Shown one piece after another: positions 1 through 8,216 of a DNA stretch of 64,000 nt. The position numbers were made by a program, and so were the translations under genes. Every line of letters begins with the position of its first letter. Position 1 is the first letter of the stretch. The notes under the pieces were generated by a model, which did not search any database, had not been told where the DNA came from, and saw only the letters and a list, made by a program, of their open reading frames with translations. The DNA comes from Paenibacillus hunanensis (GTDB lineage: Bacteria; Bacillota; Bacilli; Paenibacillales; Paenibacillaceae): contig NZ_BMMB01000009.1 of NCBI RefSeq assembly GCF_014645615.1, forward strand, positions 62,001 to 126,000, read 5' to 3'.

Positions 1-2
1 GT

Positions 3-284
3 GCCTTTGTCGCGCAGGGACGCGATCTGAATGAGCTGCCTTTCCGAGCAAGATGGTTCCCATTCGGCCCTTTATTTGCTTTTATCCTGTGTGCGATTGT
101 TATTGTCGGACAGAGCTTATCGTATATTACAGCCGACGGTATCGACTGGAAATCGATTTTCGCAACGTATGTGAGCGTACCGTTATTCCTGATTCTATGG
201 CTTGGCTACAAATGGAGTAAAGGCACGCGCCTTGTCCCTTTAAAAGAATGCGATCTGGATACAGGTGCTCGTCAGGACGTATAA
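3..284 (+). CDS. lysP: Amino acid permease, LysP-type (C-terminal fragment)
   Basis: This is the last 93 codons of an APC-superfamily permease whose 5' part lies before the window. The visible part holds two membrane segments: one around FAFILCAIVIVGQSLSYI, and one around the SVPLFLILWLGYKWSKGT stretch. It ends in a short charged cytoplasmic tail (LVPLKECDLDTG). The order ELPFRARWFPFGPLFAF, then IDWKSIFATY, then KGTRLVPL matches the C-terminus of lysine-specific permeases (LysP, Bacillus YvsH). That family imports L-lysine by proton symport across the cytoplasmic membrane. Lysine specificity is inferred from family resemblance only. A bidirectional hairpin terminator follows about 90 bp after the stop. 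Confidence 0.8.
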   Translation, partial: AFVAQGRDLNELPFRARWFPFGPLFAFILCAIVIVGQSLSYITADGIDWKSIFATYVSVPLFLILWLGYKWSKGTRLVPLKECDLDTGARQDV

Positions 285-376
285 TGCTGTATCGGTTATA
301 CGGTTTGCCTGAAATGAGTATCGCTCCAACGACCTCATTCCACGTTACTTGAACAGCTACAACCTGTGAAGATAAC

Positions 377-448
377 AAAAAAACCTTTCCGTATCACGTG
401 AACCGGATCTGATGTGCAGATCGGTTTGTGTAACGGAAAGGTTTTTTA
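377..448. terminator. Bidirectional intrinsic terminator between the permease and the transglutaminase-like gene
   Basis: Perfect 16-base arms (377-392 and 433-448) begin with an A-run and end with a T-run. A second small stem (AACCG/CGGTT type) lies in the loop. It sits between the convergent permease (+) and transglutaminase-like gene (-), and can serve both. Confidence 0.9.
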
Positions 449-468
449 TTATTGGGGCTGATACGGAC

Positions 469-1605
469 TTATTGCCAGTACAGCGTTACTTTTAGATCGT
501 TATTCGTGCTATTCATCGCTTGGACGGTATAGGAGATCGAGCGTACACCGATCGAAGACAGGGAACGCAGATCGCTTTTCAGGCTATTCAGGTTGCCATT
601 GTAACGGAAGACCAGCATCGTTTTCCCATTGGTGCGTGCAGATTGTACCTGAGATTTGAGTGCTGCGCCAGAGACATAAGCGGTGCTTGTATCTGCGGTG
701 CCGTTACCGATCGTTGCATAATCGAGTGCACGTGCCAGCTGCTGGTATACGCTGGATTGTGTTCCACCTGTGCTGATCAGCTTATCCAGTGTGCTCTGAT
801 ACGTCGTGTTGGCAGCCGGATATGTTTTCGTCCAGTTATGATCCTTTTTCATCTGCGCATCGGTTAGCAGATAATACGTTGTATCTACGCCATCGCCCTG
901 ATCTGGAACAGGATCATCCCATGTTGTATCCAGGTGATACCATGTACCATCCAGATTTACCAGATTCCATGCATGCAGCTCGCCGCCCGCTGTTCCTTCG
1001 ACGATCAGATTCTGAATGCCAGCTTCCTTGAGCAGCTCATATGTGAGCAGTGCATAGCCCTGACATACGGCCGTCCCATCATGCAAGGCTTCATAGGCGG
1101 TATAACGAGTATACGTCTCATCGTATTTCACATTGCGTACAACCCAGTCATGGATCGCCTTCACCTTCTGGTGATCATTCATCCCTGTTGTCACAATATT
1201 GGACAGAATCTGCTTCACCTGACTTTGTACATAAGCAGTCTGTGCAGCTGTTTCACGATAATTCATCGTGACTGTCACTTTGGCGGAATAGGCATTTTGA
1301 CGCCAGCTCAAGCCATAGCTATCCAGTACATATTGTGTGTACGGATCTTTCTCCAGTGCCTGCTCAAAAGCATCCTGAAGCATCGCCTTCAGACCGGAAG
1401 TCGTTCCATTGTATACAAATGTCGTCTCAGCATCACGATTCATCAACGCGCGATAAAGCTGATCGACCACATCGCTGGAACTGTACATAACGGATTGTGC
1501 AGTAGCTGCCTGTGCAGACTGCGGAGCATTAACAAGTGGCAAGCCGGCGAACAACAGAGTTCCGGCCAGCAAGGTTTTGGCCCAGAGATGACTTGAGTTT
1601 TTCAT
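469..1605 (-). CDS. Secreted transglutaminase-fold protein
   Basis: This is a 378-residue exported protein. Residues 1-33 are a Sec signal peptide (basic start, hydrophobic core to about residue 27, cleavage likely after AQA). Residues 45-145 are an unrecognised N-terminal region. Residues 146-240 are a transglutaminase-like core with Cys181 in AVCQGYA, His211 in LHAWNLV and Asp226 in HLDTTWDDP, the complete papain-like triad. The C-terminal 120 residues are unassigned. Bacterial proteins of this type act on extracellular peptides, either as proteases or as cross-linkers; the substrate cannot be read from sequence. The ATG has a GGAAGG-type site about 12 bases upstream. It is transcribed alone and is isolated from xylB by a terminator. 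Confidence 0.8.
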   Translation of the reverse strand: MKNSSHLWAKTLLAGTLLFAGLPLVNAPQSAQAATAQSVMYSSSDVVDQLYRALMNRDAETTFVYNGTTSGLKAMLQDAFEQALEKDPYTQYVLDSYGLSWRQNAYSAKVTVTMNYRETAAQTAYVQSQVKQILSNIVTTGMNDHQKVKAIHDWVVRNVKYDETYTRYTAYEALHDGTAVCQGYALLTYELLKEAGIQNLIVEGTAGGELHAWNLVNLDGTWYHLDTTWDDPVPDQGDGVDTTYYLLTDAQMKKDHNWTKTYPAANTTYQSTLDKLISTGGTQSSVYQQLARALDYATIGNGTADTSTAYVSGAALKSQVQSARTNGKTMLVFRYNGNLNSLKSDLRSLSSIGVRSISYTVQAMNSTNNDLKVTLYWQ

Positions 1606-2005
1606 TCAGACGTATCCGCCCTTCCAAAATTGAATTCGCTTTAATGCATTATATCGGCAAAATGACGGGCTGCAATAATAGAATAAACAAGCAAGTTCAC
1701 AAATTATTTTTGCCTCTATAATACAACGCAGGAACAATTCGATAGTTGCGCGCATTCCGTATATTAGCATCTTCTCCAGGGCGGAAAAGCGTGTCATTTT
1801 GCTCATTATAACACTGTAACTTATTTAGCACATAGTCCTGAATTTTGCGGGAGTACAAGGCCTGTTGCTACCTTATGAAAAGGATCGATTGCCTTCATAC
1901 GCCTCCCCGTATCTGCTTGCCTATTCTCCTCTTACCAATAGCCGACCCTTTCTACGATCTACACCGCTGAACAGATAACAATCTTCGGTGAAATTAAAAT
2001 AGAAA
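1606..2005. other. Non-coding stretch upstream of the transglutaminase-like gene
   Basis: No convincing gene is present. A minus-strand TATAAT (plus-strand 1805-1810) is a possible -10 box for the transglutaminase-like gene, but I see no good -35 box in register. The rest shows no repeat or hairpin of note. Confidence 0.4.
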
Positions 2006-2045
2006 AGGCGAGCTATACACGCCATATAGCGTTCATAGCTCGCCT
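2006..2045 (-). terminator. Terminator of xylB
   Basis: Perfect 11-base inverted repeat (2006-2016 and 2035-2045). On the minus strand a T-rich run (TTTTCTATTTTAATTT) follows. It lies 30 bp after the xylB stop. Confidence 0.85.
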
Positions 2046-2074
2046 CTCTAGTTCGCTCTAGTATCGCCTACAAC

Positions 2075-3571
2075 TCATCCACGCAAAGAAGTCAATCTAC
2101 GATTCAGCTCAGCGGTCGCTGTATACACATCACGATAGATCGCAAACAGCTCATCATACCGCTTCGTACGCTCTGCATCCGGTGCATACGAACGGGAAGT
2201 ACGCAGGAATGCCGCTGCACATTGCTCCAGCGACTCAAACCAGCCGCTTCCATATGCCGCCAGCATCGCCGCACCCATCGCAGGCCCCTGTTCATTTTCA
2301 AGACGTACGACCGTTGCGCCAAAAATATCCGCCTGCATTTGCAGCCAGGTCTCATTTTTCGCACCGCCACCGATCGAGATCACTTCGGTAATCGACTTGC
2401 CTGACTCGCGTAAAATATCGATCGATTCACGCAGTGAGAATGTAATCCCCTCCAGCACCGCGCGAGCAAAGTGATGCAGCTTATGCGAAGCATCCATCCC
2501 GATAAAGCTACCGCGGATATCCGCATCGGGATGCGGAGTGCGCTCTCCTACGATATAAGGGGTGAACAGCAAGCCATCCGCTCCAGGCGCAATCGTATCG
2601 ATTCCATCCAGTAGCGTCTCAAACGATTGCTCTGCTGCAAACGTACTGCGGAACCATTCCAGACTATATCCAGCAGCCAGCGTCACCCCCATAATATAGA
2701 AGGCATCCCGCTCACTATGATTGAAAAAGTGGACTTTCCCTTCAAAATCAAGATCCTTACGCTCCTCATACGACAGCACCACACCGGACGTACCTATACT
2801 GCACATCGTCTGCCCTTCCTTCAAAATACCCGCACCCATCGCACCGCACGCATTATCCGCTCCACCTGCATACACACGCGTACCTTCACTCAGCCCTGTT
2901 GCCGCAGCGATATCCGGCAATAATCCACCAACATCATCAAACGATTCCACCAGACGCGGGCAAAAGGACAGCGGCAGCTCAAAAGCAGTCGCGATTCGTT
3001 CGCTCCATGCCTTAGCCGTCACATCCAGCAGCAATGTACCTGCCGCATCTGAATAATCCATCGCCAGATCACCGGTTAGCCGCAGACGTACATAATCCTT
3101 TGGCAATACAAAGACAGACGCGCGCGCCCAGTGATCCGGCTCATGCTCCTGCACCCAGAGAATTTTCGGTAATGTAAAGCCCTCCAGCGCCCGATTGCGA
3201 GCGATCTTCAGCAGATCGTCGCCGAGTGCTTGTTCAATACGGCGGCATTGTGCCGTGGTTCGCGTATCATTCCACAGAATCGCTGGACGAATTACCTGAT
3301 GCTGCTCATCTAGCAGGACCAGACCGTGCATCTGCCCGGAAAAGCTCAGTCCTTCAATTTCACTTGCTGGAACCTTCGATACCTCTAGCAGTTTGCGTAG
3401 CGATAACAGCGTCTTCTCCACCCAGTCCTCTGGATGTTGCTCACTATAGCCTGGCTTTGGCTGCGATAACGGATACGACTCCGATGTCTCAAAAGCAACC
3501 TGTCCCTGTCGATTCACAAGTACCGTCTTCACCGCACTCGTCCCCAGATCAACACCGATCACATAGCTCAT
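2075..3571 (-). CDS. xylB: Xylulokinase
   Basis: This 498-residue FGGY-family sugar kinase phosphorylates D-xylulose with ATP to D-xylulose 5-phosphate, the entry step into the pentose phosphate pathway. The N-terminal actin-like ATPase motif GVDLGTSAVKTVLV (from residue 6) and the substrate region SGQMHGLVLLD (around 80) are typical of XylB. The glycine-rich C-terminal signature ISIGGGAKNETWLQMQADI (around 395) fits too. The length is normal for the family (480-500). The ATG is preceded by GGGGAGG. It follows xylA on the same strand across a 326-bp gap that contains an imperfect terminator-like hairpin, so xylB may depend on readthrough or its own promoter. Xylulose is inferred over other ketoses from motif similarity and linkage to xylA and xylR. 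Confidence 0.95.
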   Translation of the reverse strand: MSYVIGVDLGTSAVKTVLVNRQGQVAFETSESYPLSQPKPGYSEQHPEDWVEKTLLSLRKLLEVSKVPASEIEGLSFSGQMHGLVLLDEQHQVIRPAILWNDTRTTAQCRRIEQALGDDLLKIARNRALEGFTLPKILWVQEHEPDHWARASVFVLPKDYVRLRLTGDLAMDYSDAAGTLLLDVTAKAWSERIATAFELPLSFCPRLVESFDDVGGLLPDIAAATGLSEGTRVYAGGADNACGAMGAGILKEGQTMCSIGTSGVVLSYEERKDLDFEGKVHFFNHSERDAFYIMGVTLAAGYSLEWFRSTFAAEQSFETLLDGIDTIAPGADGLLFTPYIVGERTPHPDADIRGSFIGMDASHKLHHFARAVLEGITFSLRESIDILRESGKSITEVISIGGGAKNETWLQMQADIFGATVVRLENEQGPAMGAAMLAAYGSGWFESLEQCAAAFLRTSRSYAPDAERTKRYDELFAIYRDVYTATAELNRRLTSLRG

Positions 3572-3809
3572 ACGATAACCTCCCCAGTGATAGCCGTTCG
3601 TTTACGTATTTCATTGTATAACTGTTAATTACGTGTATATGGGCTTTTGCTTCTATCCATAATCTACATATTCGATTATGCTCATGCCAGTTATACGGAA
3701 CAATTAGCATGATTCGCTTTGAATATTTCACCAGTATTAACATTAGCACCAGCGATCTTATTCACATTTGTAATACGCTTGTCTACAGCAATCGTATAGG
3801 CATGTATAG

Positions 3810-3867
3810 AAAAAGCAACAAAGCCGCTCCCCTGCTCCCTTACGGGAACCGAAGGAAGCGACTGTTG
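3810..3867 (-). terminator. Imperfect terminator after xylA, in the xylA-xylB gap
   Basis: Arms 3816-3830 and 3854-3867 pair with a few mismatches around an inner TCCC/GGGA stem. On the minus strand they are followed by CTTTTTC. It lies just after the xylA stop and would partly uncouple xylB from xylA. The rest of this 326-bp gap is AT-rich with no other clear signal. Confidence 0.6.
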
Positions 3868-3897
3868 TCTGTTCTTCTCGTATTACAGGTTGTCCAA

Positions 3898-5214
3898 TTA
3901 CTCTGTCACCAGATACTGGTTCAGGGTAGCTTTCAGCAATTCTTCGCGACCCGACTCGTTGGCACGTGGCTGCTCATTGTTCAGCGCATACTCAGCCAGA
4001 GATGACAGTGTGGCTTTGCCGTTTACGACATCGGCACCGATGCCTTCACGGAAGCTGCTGTAGCGCTTGTCGATAAAGTCCTCGAATACGCGATCTTCCA
4101 GCAGACGTGCAGCCGTTGTCAGACCTTTGGCAAATGTGTCCATACCTGCGATATGCGCGATCACCAGATCATCCGCGGTGTATGATGGACGACGTACCTT
4201 CGCATCAAAGTTAATACCGCCGCGGCCGATCCCGCCATTTTGCAGCACTTCATACATCGTAGTGGTAGCTGCATACAGATCAACCGGGAATTCATCGGTA
4301 TCCCAGCCGATCAGCATATCGCCCTGGTTCGCATCCAGCGAGCCCAGCATGCCATTGGTGCGTGCCACACGCAGCTCGTGCTGGAAGGTGTGTCCTGCCA
4401 GTGTGGCATGGTTCGCTTCCAGGTTTAATTTAAAGTGATCGGTCAGATCATACTTTTGTAGGAAGGCAATTGCGGTTGCCGCGTCGAAATCGTACTGATG
4501 CTTAGTTGGCTCTTTTGGCTTCGGCTCGATCAGGAACTGTGCATCAAAGCCAATTTCCTTCGCATAATCAACAGCCATATGGAACATGCGTGCCATATTA
4601 TCCTGTTCCAGCGCATAGTCGGTATTCAGCAATGTCTCGTAGCCTTCACGGCCGCCCCAGAATACATAGTTTTCGGCGCCGAGACGTTTACCCACCTCAA
4701 GACCTTTTTTGATCTGAGCAGCTGCATGGGCGTACACATCCGCATTACAGGTCGATGCTGCACCATGCATAAAGCGTGGATTGCTGAACATGTTCGCTGT
4801 ATTCCAGAGCAGTTTTTTGCCCGTTTGCTTCATATTCTGCTCGATCAGCTCGACAATCGTATCGATATTGTTATAAAATTCGCGGAGGCTATCGCCTTCC
4901 GGTGCAATGTCTACATCATGAAAACAGAAGTACGGAATGCTCAGCTTGTCCAGCAGCTCGAACAGAGCTTCTACACGAGCCTTTGCCAGATCCATACCTG
5001 TATAGGAACCCCACGGACGGGAAGCGGTTTCGACACCAAACGGATCAGCACCACCGGCAACGAGTGTATGCCAGTACGCCATACCAAAGCGCAGATGCTC
5101 TTCCATCGTCTTACCAGCAACGACCTGGGTTGGGTTGTAAAATTTAAAAGCATACGGATTTTTGGATTGGACACCTTCATATTGCACACGTTCAATATCT
5201 GCAAAATAAGCCAT
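3898..5214 (-). CDS. xylA: Xylose isomerase
   Basis: This 438-residue enzyme converts D-xylose to D-xylulose in the cytoplasm, using two divalent metals on a TIM barrel. Signature segments seen are FCFHDVDIAPEG with the catalytic His (around 100), VFWGGREGYETLLNTD (around 185) and the metal/substrate segment EPKPKEPTKHQYDFD (around 232). WDTDEFPVD (around 300) follows. The length matches the group II (longer) isomerases usual in Firmicutes. The ATG follows GAGGAGG with normal spacing. It is the first gene of the minus-strand xyl transcript, whose promoter, operator and cre lie in the 196 bp between it and the divergent repressor gene. Confidence 0.97.
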   Translation of the reverse strand: MAYFADIERVQYEGVQSKNPYAFKFYNPTQVVAGKTMEEHLRFGMAYWHTLVAGGADPFGVETASRPWGSYTGMDLAKARVEALFELLDKLSIPYFCFHDVDIAPEGDSLREFYNNIDTIVELIEQNMKQTGKKLLWNTANMFSNPRFMHGAASTCNADVYAHAAAQIKKGLEVGKRLGAENYVFWGGREGYETLLNTDYALEQDNMARMFHMAVDYAKEIGFDAQFLIEPKPKEPTKHQYDFDAATAIAFLQKYDLTDHFKLNLEANHATLAGHTFQHELRVARTNGMLGSLDANQGDMLIGWDTDEFPVDLYAATTTMYEVLQNGGIGRGGINFDAKVRRPSYTADDLVIAHIAGMDTFAKGLTTAARLLEDRVFEDFIDKRYSSFREGIGADVVNGKATLSSLAEYALNNEQPRANESGREELLKATLNQYLVTE

Positions 5215-5315
5215 TACATAAATCCTCCTCTGATTCGTTTTCGGTCATGAACTTCCGCGTCCGAATCGGTGTTGCTCCTGTCGTACGCTGTCCGTTCTGC
5301 CATATTTAGCTTGAA

Positions 5316-5329
5316 AGAAATCGTTTACA
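5316..5329. promoter_or_regulatory. cre-like site (CcpA) at the xylA promoter
   Basis: AGAAATCGTTTACA matches the cre consensus TGWAANCGNTNWCA except at the first base. It lies just downstream of the xylA -10 box, covering the expected transcription start, the usual position for CcpA repression of xyl operons. Confidence 0.65.
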
Positions 5330-5334
5330 TCGCT

Positions 5335-5363
5335 ATCCTAACATATATAAAAGACTTTGTCTA
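5335..5363 (-). promoter_or_regulatory. Predicted sigma-A promoter of xylAB
   Basis: On the minus strand TAGACA (-35, 5358-5363) is 17 bp from TAGGAT (-10, 5335-5340). The -35 box lies inside the XylR-type inverted repeat and the cre-like site is just past the -10 box, so both controls overlap this promoter. Confidence 0.65.
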
Positions 5364-5379
5364 TTCATTAAACAAAGTC
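5353..5379. promoter_or_regulatory. XylR operator-like inverted repeat
   Basis: Perfect 8-base arms GACTTTGT (5353-5360) and ACAAAGTC (5372-5379) flank an 11-base centre. The (T)TTGT...ACAAA core resembles Firmicute XylR operators. It lies between xylA and xylR over the xylA -35 box. Repression by XylR, relieved by xylose, is inferred. Confidence 0.7.
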
Positions 5380-5410
5380 ATGATCGTTCATTCTGGAGAG
5401 GAGAAACATA

Positions 5411-6574
5411 ATGAAAATCACAGGTGATCAAGCACTCGTCAAAAAAATAAATAAATCGCTCGTCCTCGATAACATTCGCCTCTATGCACCATTATCCAGA
5501 ACACGTGTCTCTCAGCTCACCGGCTTAAATAAAGCTACCGTATCCAATCTAGTACAGGAGCTGATCGACGATCGGCTGGTGCTGGAATCCGGTGAAGGTC
5601 AATCCAGCGGCGGTCGTAAACCACTCATGCTGGAATTCAATCCGAATGCAGGCTATGCCGCAGGGGTAGAGCTGAGCGTGAATGAGCTGACGATTGTACT
5701 CACCGATCTGGAGGGCAAAATCATCACCCGTCATACCGAGCCACTGCCTGATCACCGTGTAGAAACGACATTAGAGCTGATGCAGCGCATGATGGCAGTG
5801 CTAGTCGCCGAGGTTCCACCGTCCGTTCACGGCTTGATCGGCATGGGCGTGGGTGTACCTGGCATGGTGGACGAGCAGGGCAATGTGCTATTCGCTCCGA
5901 ACCTTGGCTGGGAGGGCGTACCGCTTCGCGAGGAGCTGGAGCAGCTATTCGGGCTGCCTGTCACGATCGATAATGAAGCGAATGCAGGGGCGATTGGCGA
6001 GCTACAATTCGGTGCAGGACGACATGCAAGGCACCTCGTCTATATTAGTGTCGGTATGGGGATTGGCTCCGGTATTATTATCGATGGTCAGCCCTATAAG
6101 GGCGCACGCGGCTATGCCGGAGAAACGGGACATATGTCCGTCGAAGCCAACGGTCTGCCTTGCTCCTGTGGTAGCCGCGGCTGCTGGGAGCTGTACGCTT
6201 CCGAACTAGCCTACGAGCATACCCTGATCGATCCACATCCAAATACGAATACCGCCTACTGGGTACAACAAGCGATGTGGGATGAGCCTGAAGCGATTCG
6301 CTTATTCCAGTGCATTGGCGAGTACCTTGGCGTGGGCATTACCAATCTCGTTAACAGCTTCAATCCAGAGCTGGTCATTATCGGTGGACATATGCGCCAG
6401 GCTGAGCCGTGGATCGCTCCGCATGTAGAAGCTGTCGTATCCCAGCGTACACTGCCCTATCACCGCCAAAAGCTCGTCATTCAATACTCTGAGCTGGGGG
6501 AGCAATCGACCGTAATCGGCGCTGCTTATGCTGCGATCTCACAATTTCTCGGTCGGGTGCGTATATCGATCTGA
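5411..6574 (+). CDS. xylR: Xylose-responsive ROK-family repressor
   Basis: This 387-residue regulator is divergent from xylAB. Residues 15-70 form a winged helix-turn-helix (SRTRVSQLTGLNKATVSNLV). Residues 85-385 are a ROK sugar-kinase-like domain with GVGVPGMVDEQG (around 140) and the zinc-binding ROK signature GLPCSCGSRGCWELY (around 255). In XylR proteins this domain binds xylose and lacks kinase function. The length matches Bacillus XylR (about 385). The ATG follows GGAGAGGAG. The operator-like repeat lies immediately upstream, consistent with repression of xylAB and possibly of itself. Other ROK repressors such as NagC cannot be excluded by sequence alone, but the linkage is decisive. 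Confidence 0.93.
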   Translation: MKITGDQALVKKINKSLVLDNIRLYAPLSRTRVSQLTGLNKATVSNLVQELIDDRLVLESGEGQSSGGRKPLMLEFNPNAGYAAGVELSVNELTIVLTDLEGKIITRHTEPLPDHRVETTLELMQRMMAVLVAEVPPSVHGLIGMGVGVPGMVDEQGNVLFAPNLGWEGVPLREELEQLFGLPVTIDNEANAGAIGELQFGAGRHARHLVYISVGMGIGSGIIIDGQPYKGARGYAGETGHMSVEANGLPCSCGSRGCWELYASELAYEHTLIDPHPNTNTAYWVQQAMWDEPEAIRLFQCIGEYLGVGITNLVNSFNPELVIIGGHMRQAEPWIAPHVEAVVSQRTLPYHRQKLVIQYSELGEQSTVIGAAYAAISQFLGRVRISI

Positions 6575-6655
6575 CGGTTCTGCCTTTGCGTCATATAAGG
6601 AGGCACAGGACGAATGAAGCAGGCACAGTATTGATATTTGCCTCATCCTAATTCA

Positions 6656-6702
6656 GCCACAAACAACCAGAATGTCTCCTGCACGTTCGGGTTGTTTGCG
6701 GC
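6656..6702 (+). terminator. Terminator of xylR
   Basis: Arms GCCACAAACAACC (6656-6668) and GGTTGTTTGCGGC (6690-6702) have one mismatch and are followed by TGTTTCTC. It separates xylR from the next transcript. Confidence 0.75.
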
Positions 6703-6711
6703 TGTTTCTCA

Positions 6712-6740
6712 TTGTATTCAGCTGGAAATTATAGTATGCT
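6712..6740 (+). promoter_or_regulatory. Predicted promoter of the Met-rich gene
   Basis: TTGTAT (6712-6717) and TATGCT (6735-6740) are separated by 17 bp, with an AT-rich spacer. It starts ten bases after the xylR terminator and 72 bp before the ATG. The boxes match consensus at four positions each, so this is a moderate call. Confidence 0.5.
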
Positions 6741-6812
6741 AACAGCGTCAGGGCTGCAAGTTCTGCTCTGCATCCGGCAACATCAAAAACCATTTTGAAG
6801 GAGTTGGCTATA

Positions 6813-7043
6813 ATGACAATGGACAAAATGTGTATGCAAATGATGATGGGGATGTGCATGGAAGACATGATGAGCAAGATGAACAACATGAAAATGATGA
6901 TGGACATGTGCAGCAAGTCCGGTATGAGCATGAAGGAAATGGATATGGACATGGATATGATGATGAGTCGTCTGCAAGAATGCGATGAAATGATGACATC
7001 CATGATGACAATGATGCGTGACATGAAACAAGCCAGCATGTAA
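6813..7043 (+). CDS. Methionine-rich small protein (33 Met and 4 Cys in 76 residues)
   Basis: I do not recognise this gene. The 76-residue product is 43% Met, arranged as MxxM, MM and MMM clusters with Asp, Lys, Ser and Glu between them. Cys occurs at 7, 15, 33 and 57; there is no His and no Trp. There is no signal peptide or hydrophobic segment, so it should be cytoplasmic and largely helical or disordered. An in-frame TTG lies 18 bases further upstream, but the ATG is chosen because GAAGGAG sits nine bases before it. A promoter precedes it, and a hairpin and terminator follow, so it looks like an independent transcription unit. Clustered Met thioethers and Cys thiols suggest Cu(I) or Ag(I) binding, or an oxidant sink, but this is inference. 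Its antisense strand reads as a His-rich frame, a mere consequence of ATG/GAC codons. Confidence 0.75.
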   Translation: MTMDKMCMQMMMGMCMEDMMSKMNNMKMMMDMCSKSGMSMKEMDMDMDMMMSRLQECDEMMTSMMTMMRDMKQASM

Positions 7044-7083
7044 TTCACAAGGATCTGAGCGATCTGTGAATGATGCTGGCTTG
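7029..7083. other. Long hairpin spanning the stop codon of the Met-rich gene
   Basis: CAAGCCAGCAT (7029-7039) pairs with ATGCTGGCTTG (7073-7083), with inner ATTCACA/TGTGAAT and GATC stems. There is no T-run, so it looks like an mRNA-stabilising or processing structure more than a terminator. The last codons and the stop lie inside it. Confidence 0.6.
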
Positions 7084-7240
7084 TGCTGTTGGTTGGAGGC
7101 TTGAAGGCATATCGGTGCAACGGTATGCTTCGCAGTGAACCGCAGATGGTGCTGATCGTTAACAAGCAGAGTCTACTCGCTCTACACCTCGATCGGAGCC
7201 ATGCTCCGTTATAGTCTAAAAGTATAGCTCAATATAGGAT

Positions 7241-7271
7241 ACCGACCTTTCGATGAGGTCGGTTCTTTTTT
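7241..7271 (+). terminator. Intrinsic terminator, plus strand
   Basis: ACCGACCT (7241-7248) and AGGTCGGT (7256-7263) are followed by TCTTTTTTAT. It is the likely end of the Met-rich gene transcript, leaving a 3' region of about 200 bases. It lies convergent to the next minus-strand gene. Confidence 0.85.
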
Positions 7272-7296
7272 ATACTAGAAGGGAAGCATCCCTTGA

Positions 7297-7671
7297 TTAT
7301 CGACAAGATTCACAATCGCTATTCAGCGACAGGCTTTCTGCCTGAATTTGACGCGATACAGAAATACGCTCCAGCTTCAATTGCCACCACTGCTCCAGTA
7401 GACGCTGCTTCGAGGAATCGTCAGTCGTTTCACGAATCGAATCGTACAGCGATAATAGCTGCTGATTAATCCGATCAAACTGTCTCCACAGCTGCTCGGT
7501 CACCGCCCATTCACGCTGCCACTCCTCCGAGTGATTCAGACGCTTCAGATTCAGCAAAATCTCCTGTTGCCATTCCTCATCACCGATCTGGATTGCATAG
7601 TTGAGCAAGTCCAGGTAATCATCATTTCGCTCTGTTACGATACTATGGATAGGGTTCACGATTTCATTCAC
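7297..7671 (-). CDS. Hypothetical protein, charged and Trp/Gln-rich
   Basis: I do not recognise this gene. The 124-residue product is soluble, with no signal or membrane segment. It is rich in Glu, Gln, Leu and Trp, with heptad-like stretches (EEWQQEILLNLKRLNHSEEW, then the QLWRQFDRINQQLLSLYDSI region) that suggest a helical bundle or coiled coil. It ends in a C-terminal SDCESCR with two Cys. A TTG two codons upstream abuts an AGAGA; the GTG chosen here has AAAGAGA at better spacing, so the start is uncertain. It is transcribed alone, convergent with the Met-rich transcript. Coding potential is supported by the absence of a competing frame and regular codon use. Confidence 0.55.
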   Translation of the reverse strand: MNEIVNPIHSIVTERNDDYLDLLNYAIQIGDEEWQQEILLNLKRLNHSEEWQREWAVTEQLWRQFDRINQQLLSLYDSIRETTDDSSKQRLLEQWWQLKLERISVSRQIQAESLSLNSDCESCR

Positions 7672-8216
7672 CTTCAATCTCTTTGTATACCGATTATTAT
7701 ACTCGGAATAAATGAGATTTCAACCGGATTTCAGTCAAAAATGACCGGAACCGTTATAGTTTTATTTGATAACAACGATGCTTTGATAGAGCCCCTTTAA
7801 ACAGATGGACTGGCAAATATTTTGCTTTTACCTGCTTTTTTATTTTGATTTTGCTTGCTAGCTTATTTAAAATTTGACGTAAAATCGCCTTATTTATAAT
7901 GAACGATATAGCGGATTATAGTCTATAATTTCGATATTGGTAATTGCAGGAACTTGAAGTGTACTTGTGTATAATGCCTTCTACTGGTATACATCCGGTA
8001 ACACTACCCAGCCTACAAATAAAAAGAAAGTACAGATAAATAGAGAGAATCGCGCCCGCCCAGCTTGGATTTTATGAAGCTGGCGCAGTACGACTTTATT
8101 GGAAAATGTAGTGTGACTTTATACGCAAACGAGCAAGCGTAACGTCCATGTTCGCTTGCTCATAACGATGACGTAAACAGATCATGAACCTACTGTGAAA
8201 TGGAGAGAAAGCAACT
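7672..8216. other. AT-rich intergenic region with a leader hairpin
   Basis: No gene is seen. A perfect 9-base inverted repeat (8131-8139 GAGCAAGCG and 8153-8161 CGCTTGCTC) lies 40 bases before the RBS of the next small gene, without a T-run. A second bulged hairpin (around 8052-8093, CAGCTT/AAGCTG) precedes it. The first half is AT-rich with promoter-like TATAAT sequences on both strands. Confidence 0.4.

Noticed and set aside
1606..1806. 66-codon minus-strand frame before the transglutaminase-like gene
   Set aside because: There is no ribosome binding site, and the product is Cys-rich in an atypical way. It overlaps the likely promoter region.
6783..7031. His-rich 82-codon frame antisense to the Met-rich gene
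   Set aside because: Complement of ATG/GAC-rich codons automatically gives CAT/GTC (His/Val). It has no ribosome binding site, while the plus strand has one, so it is a shadow.
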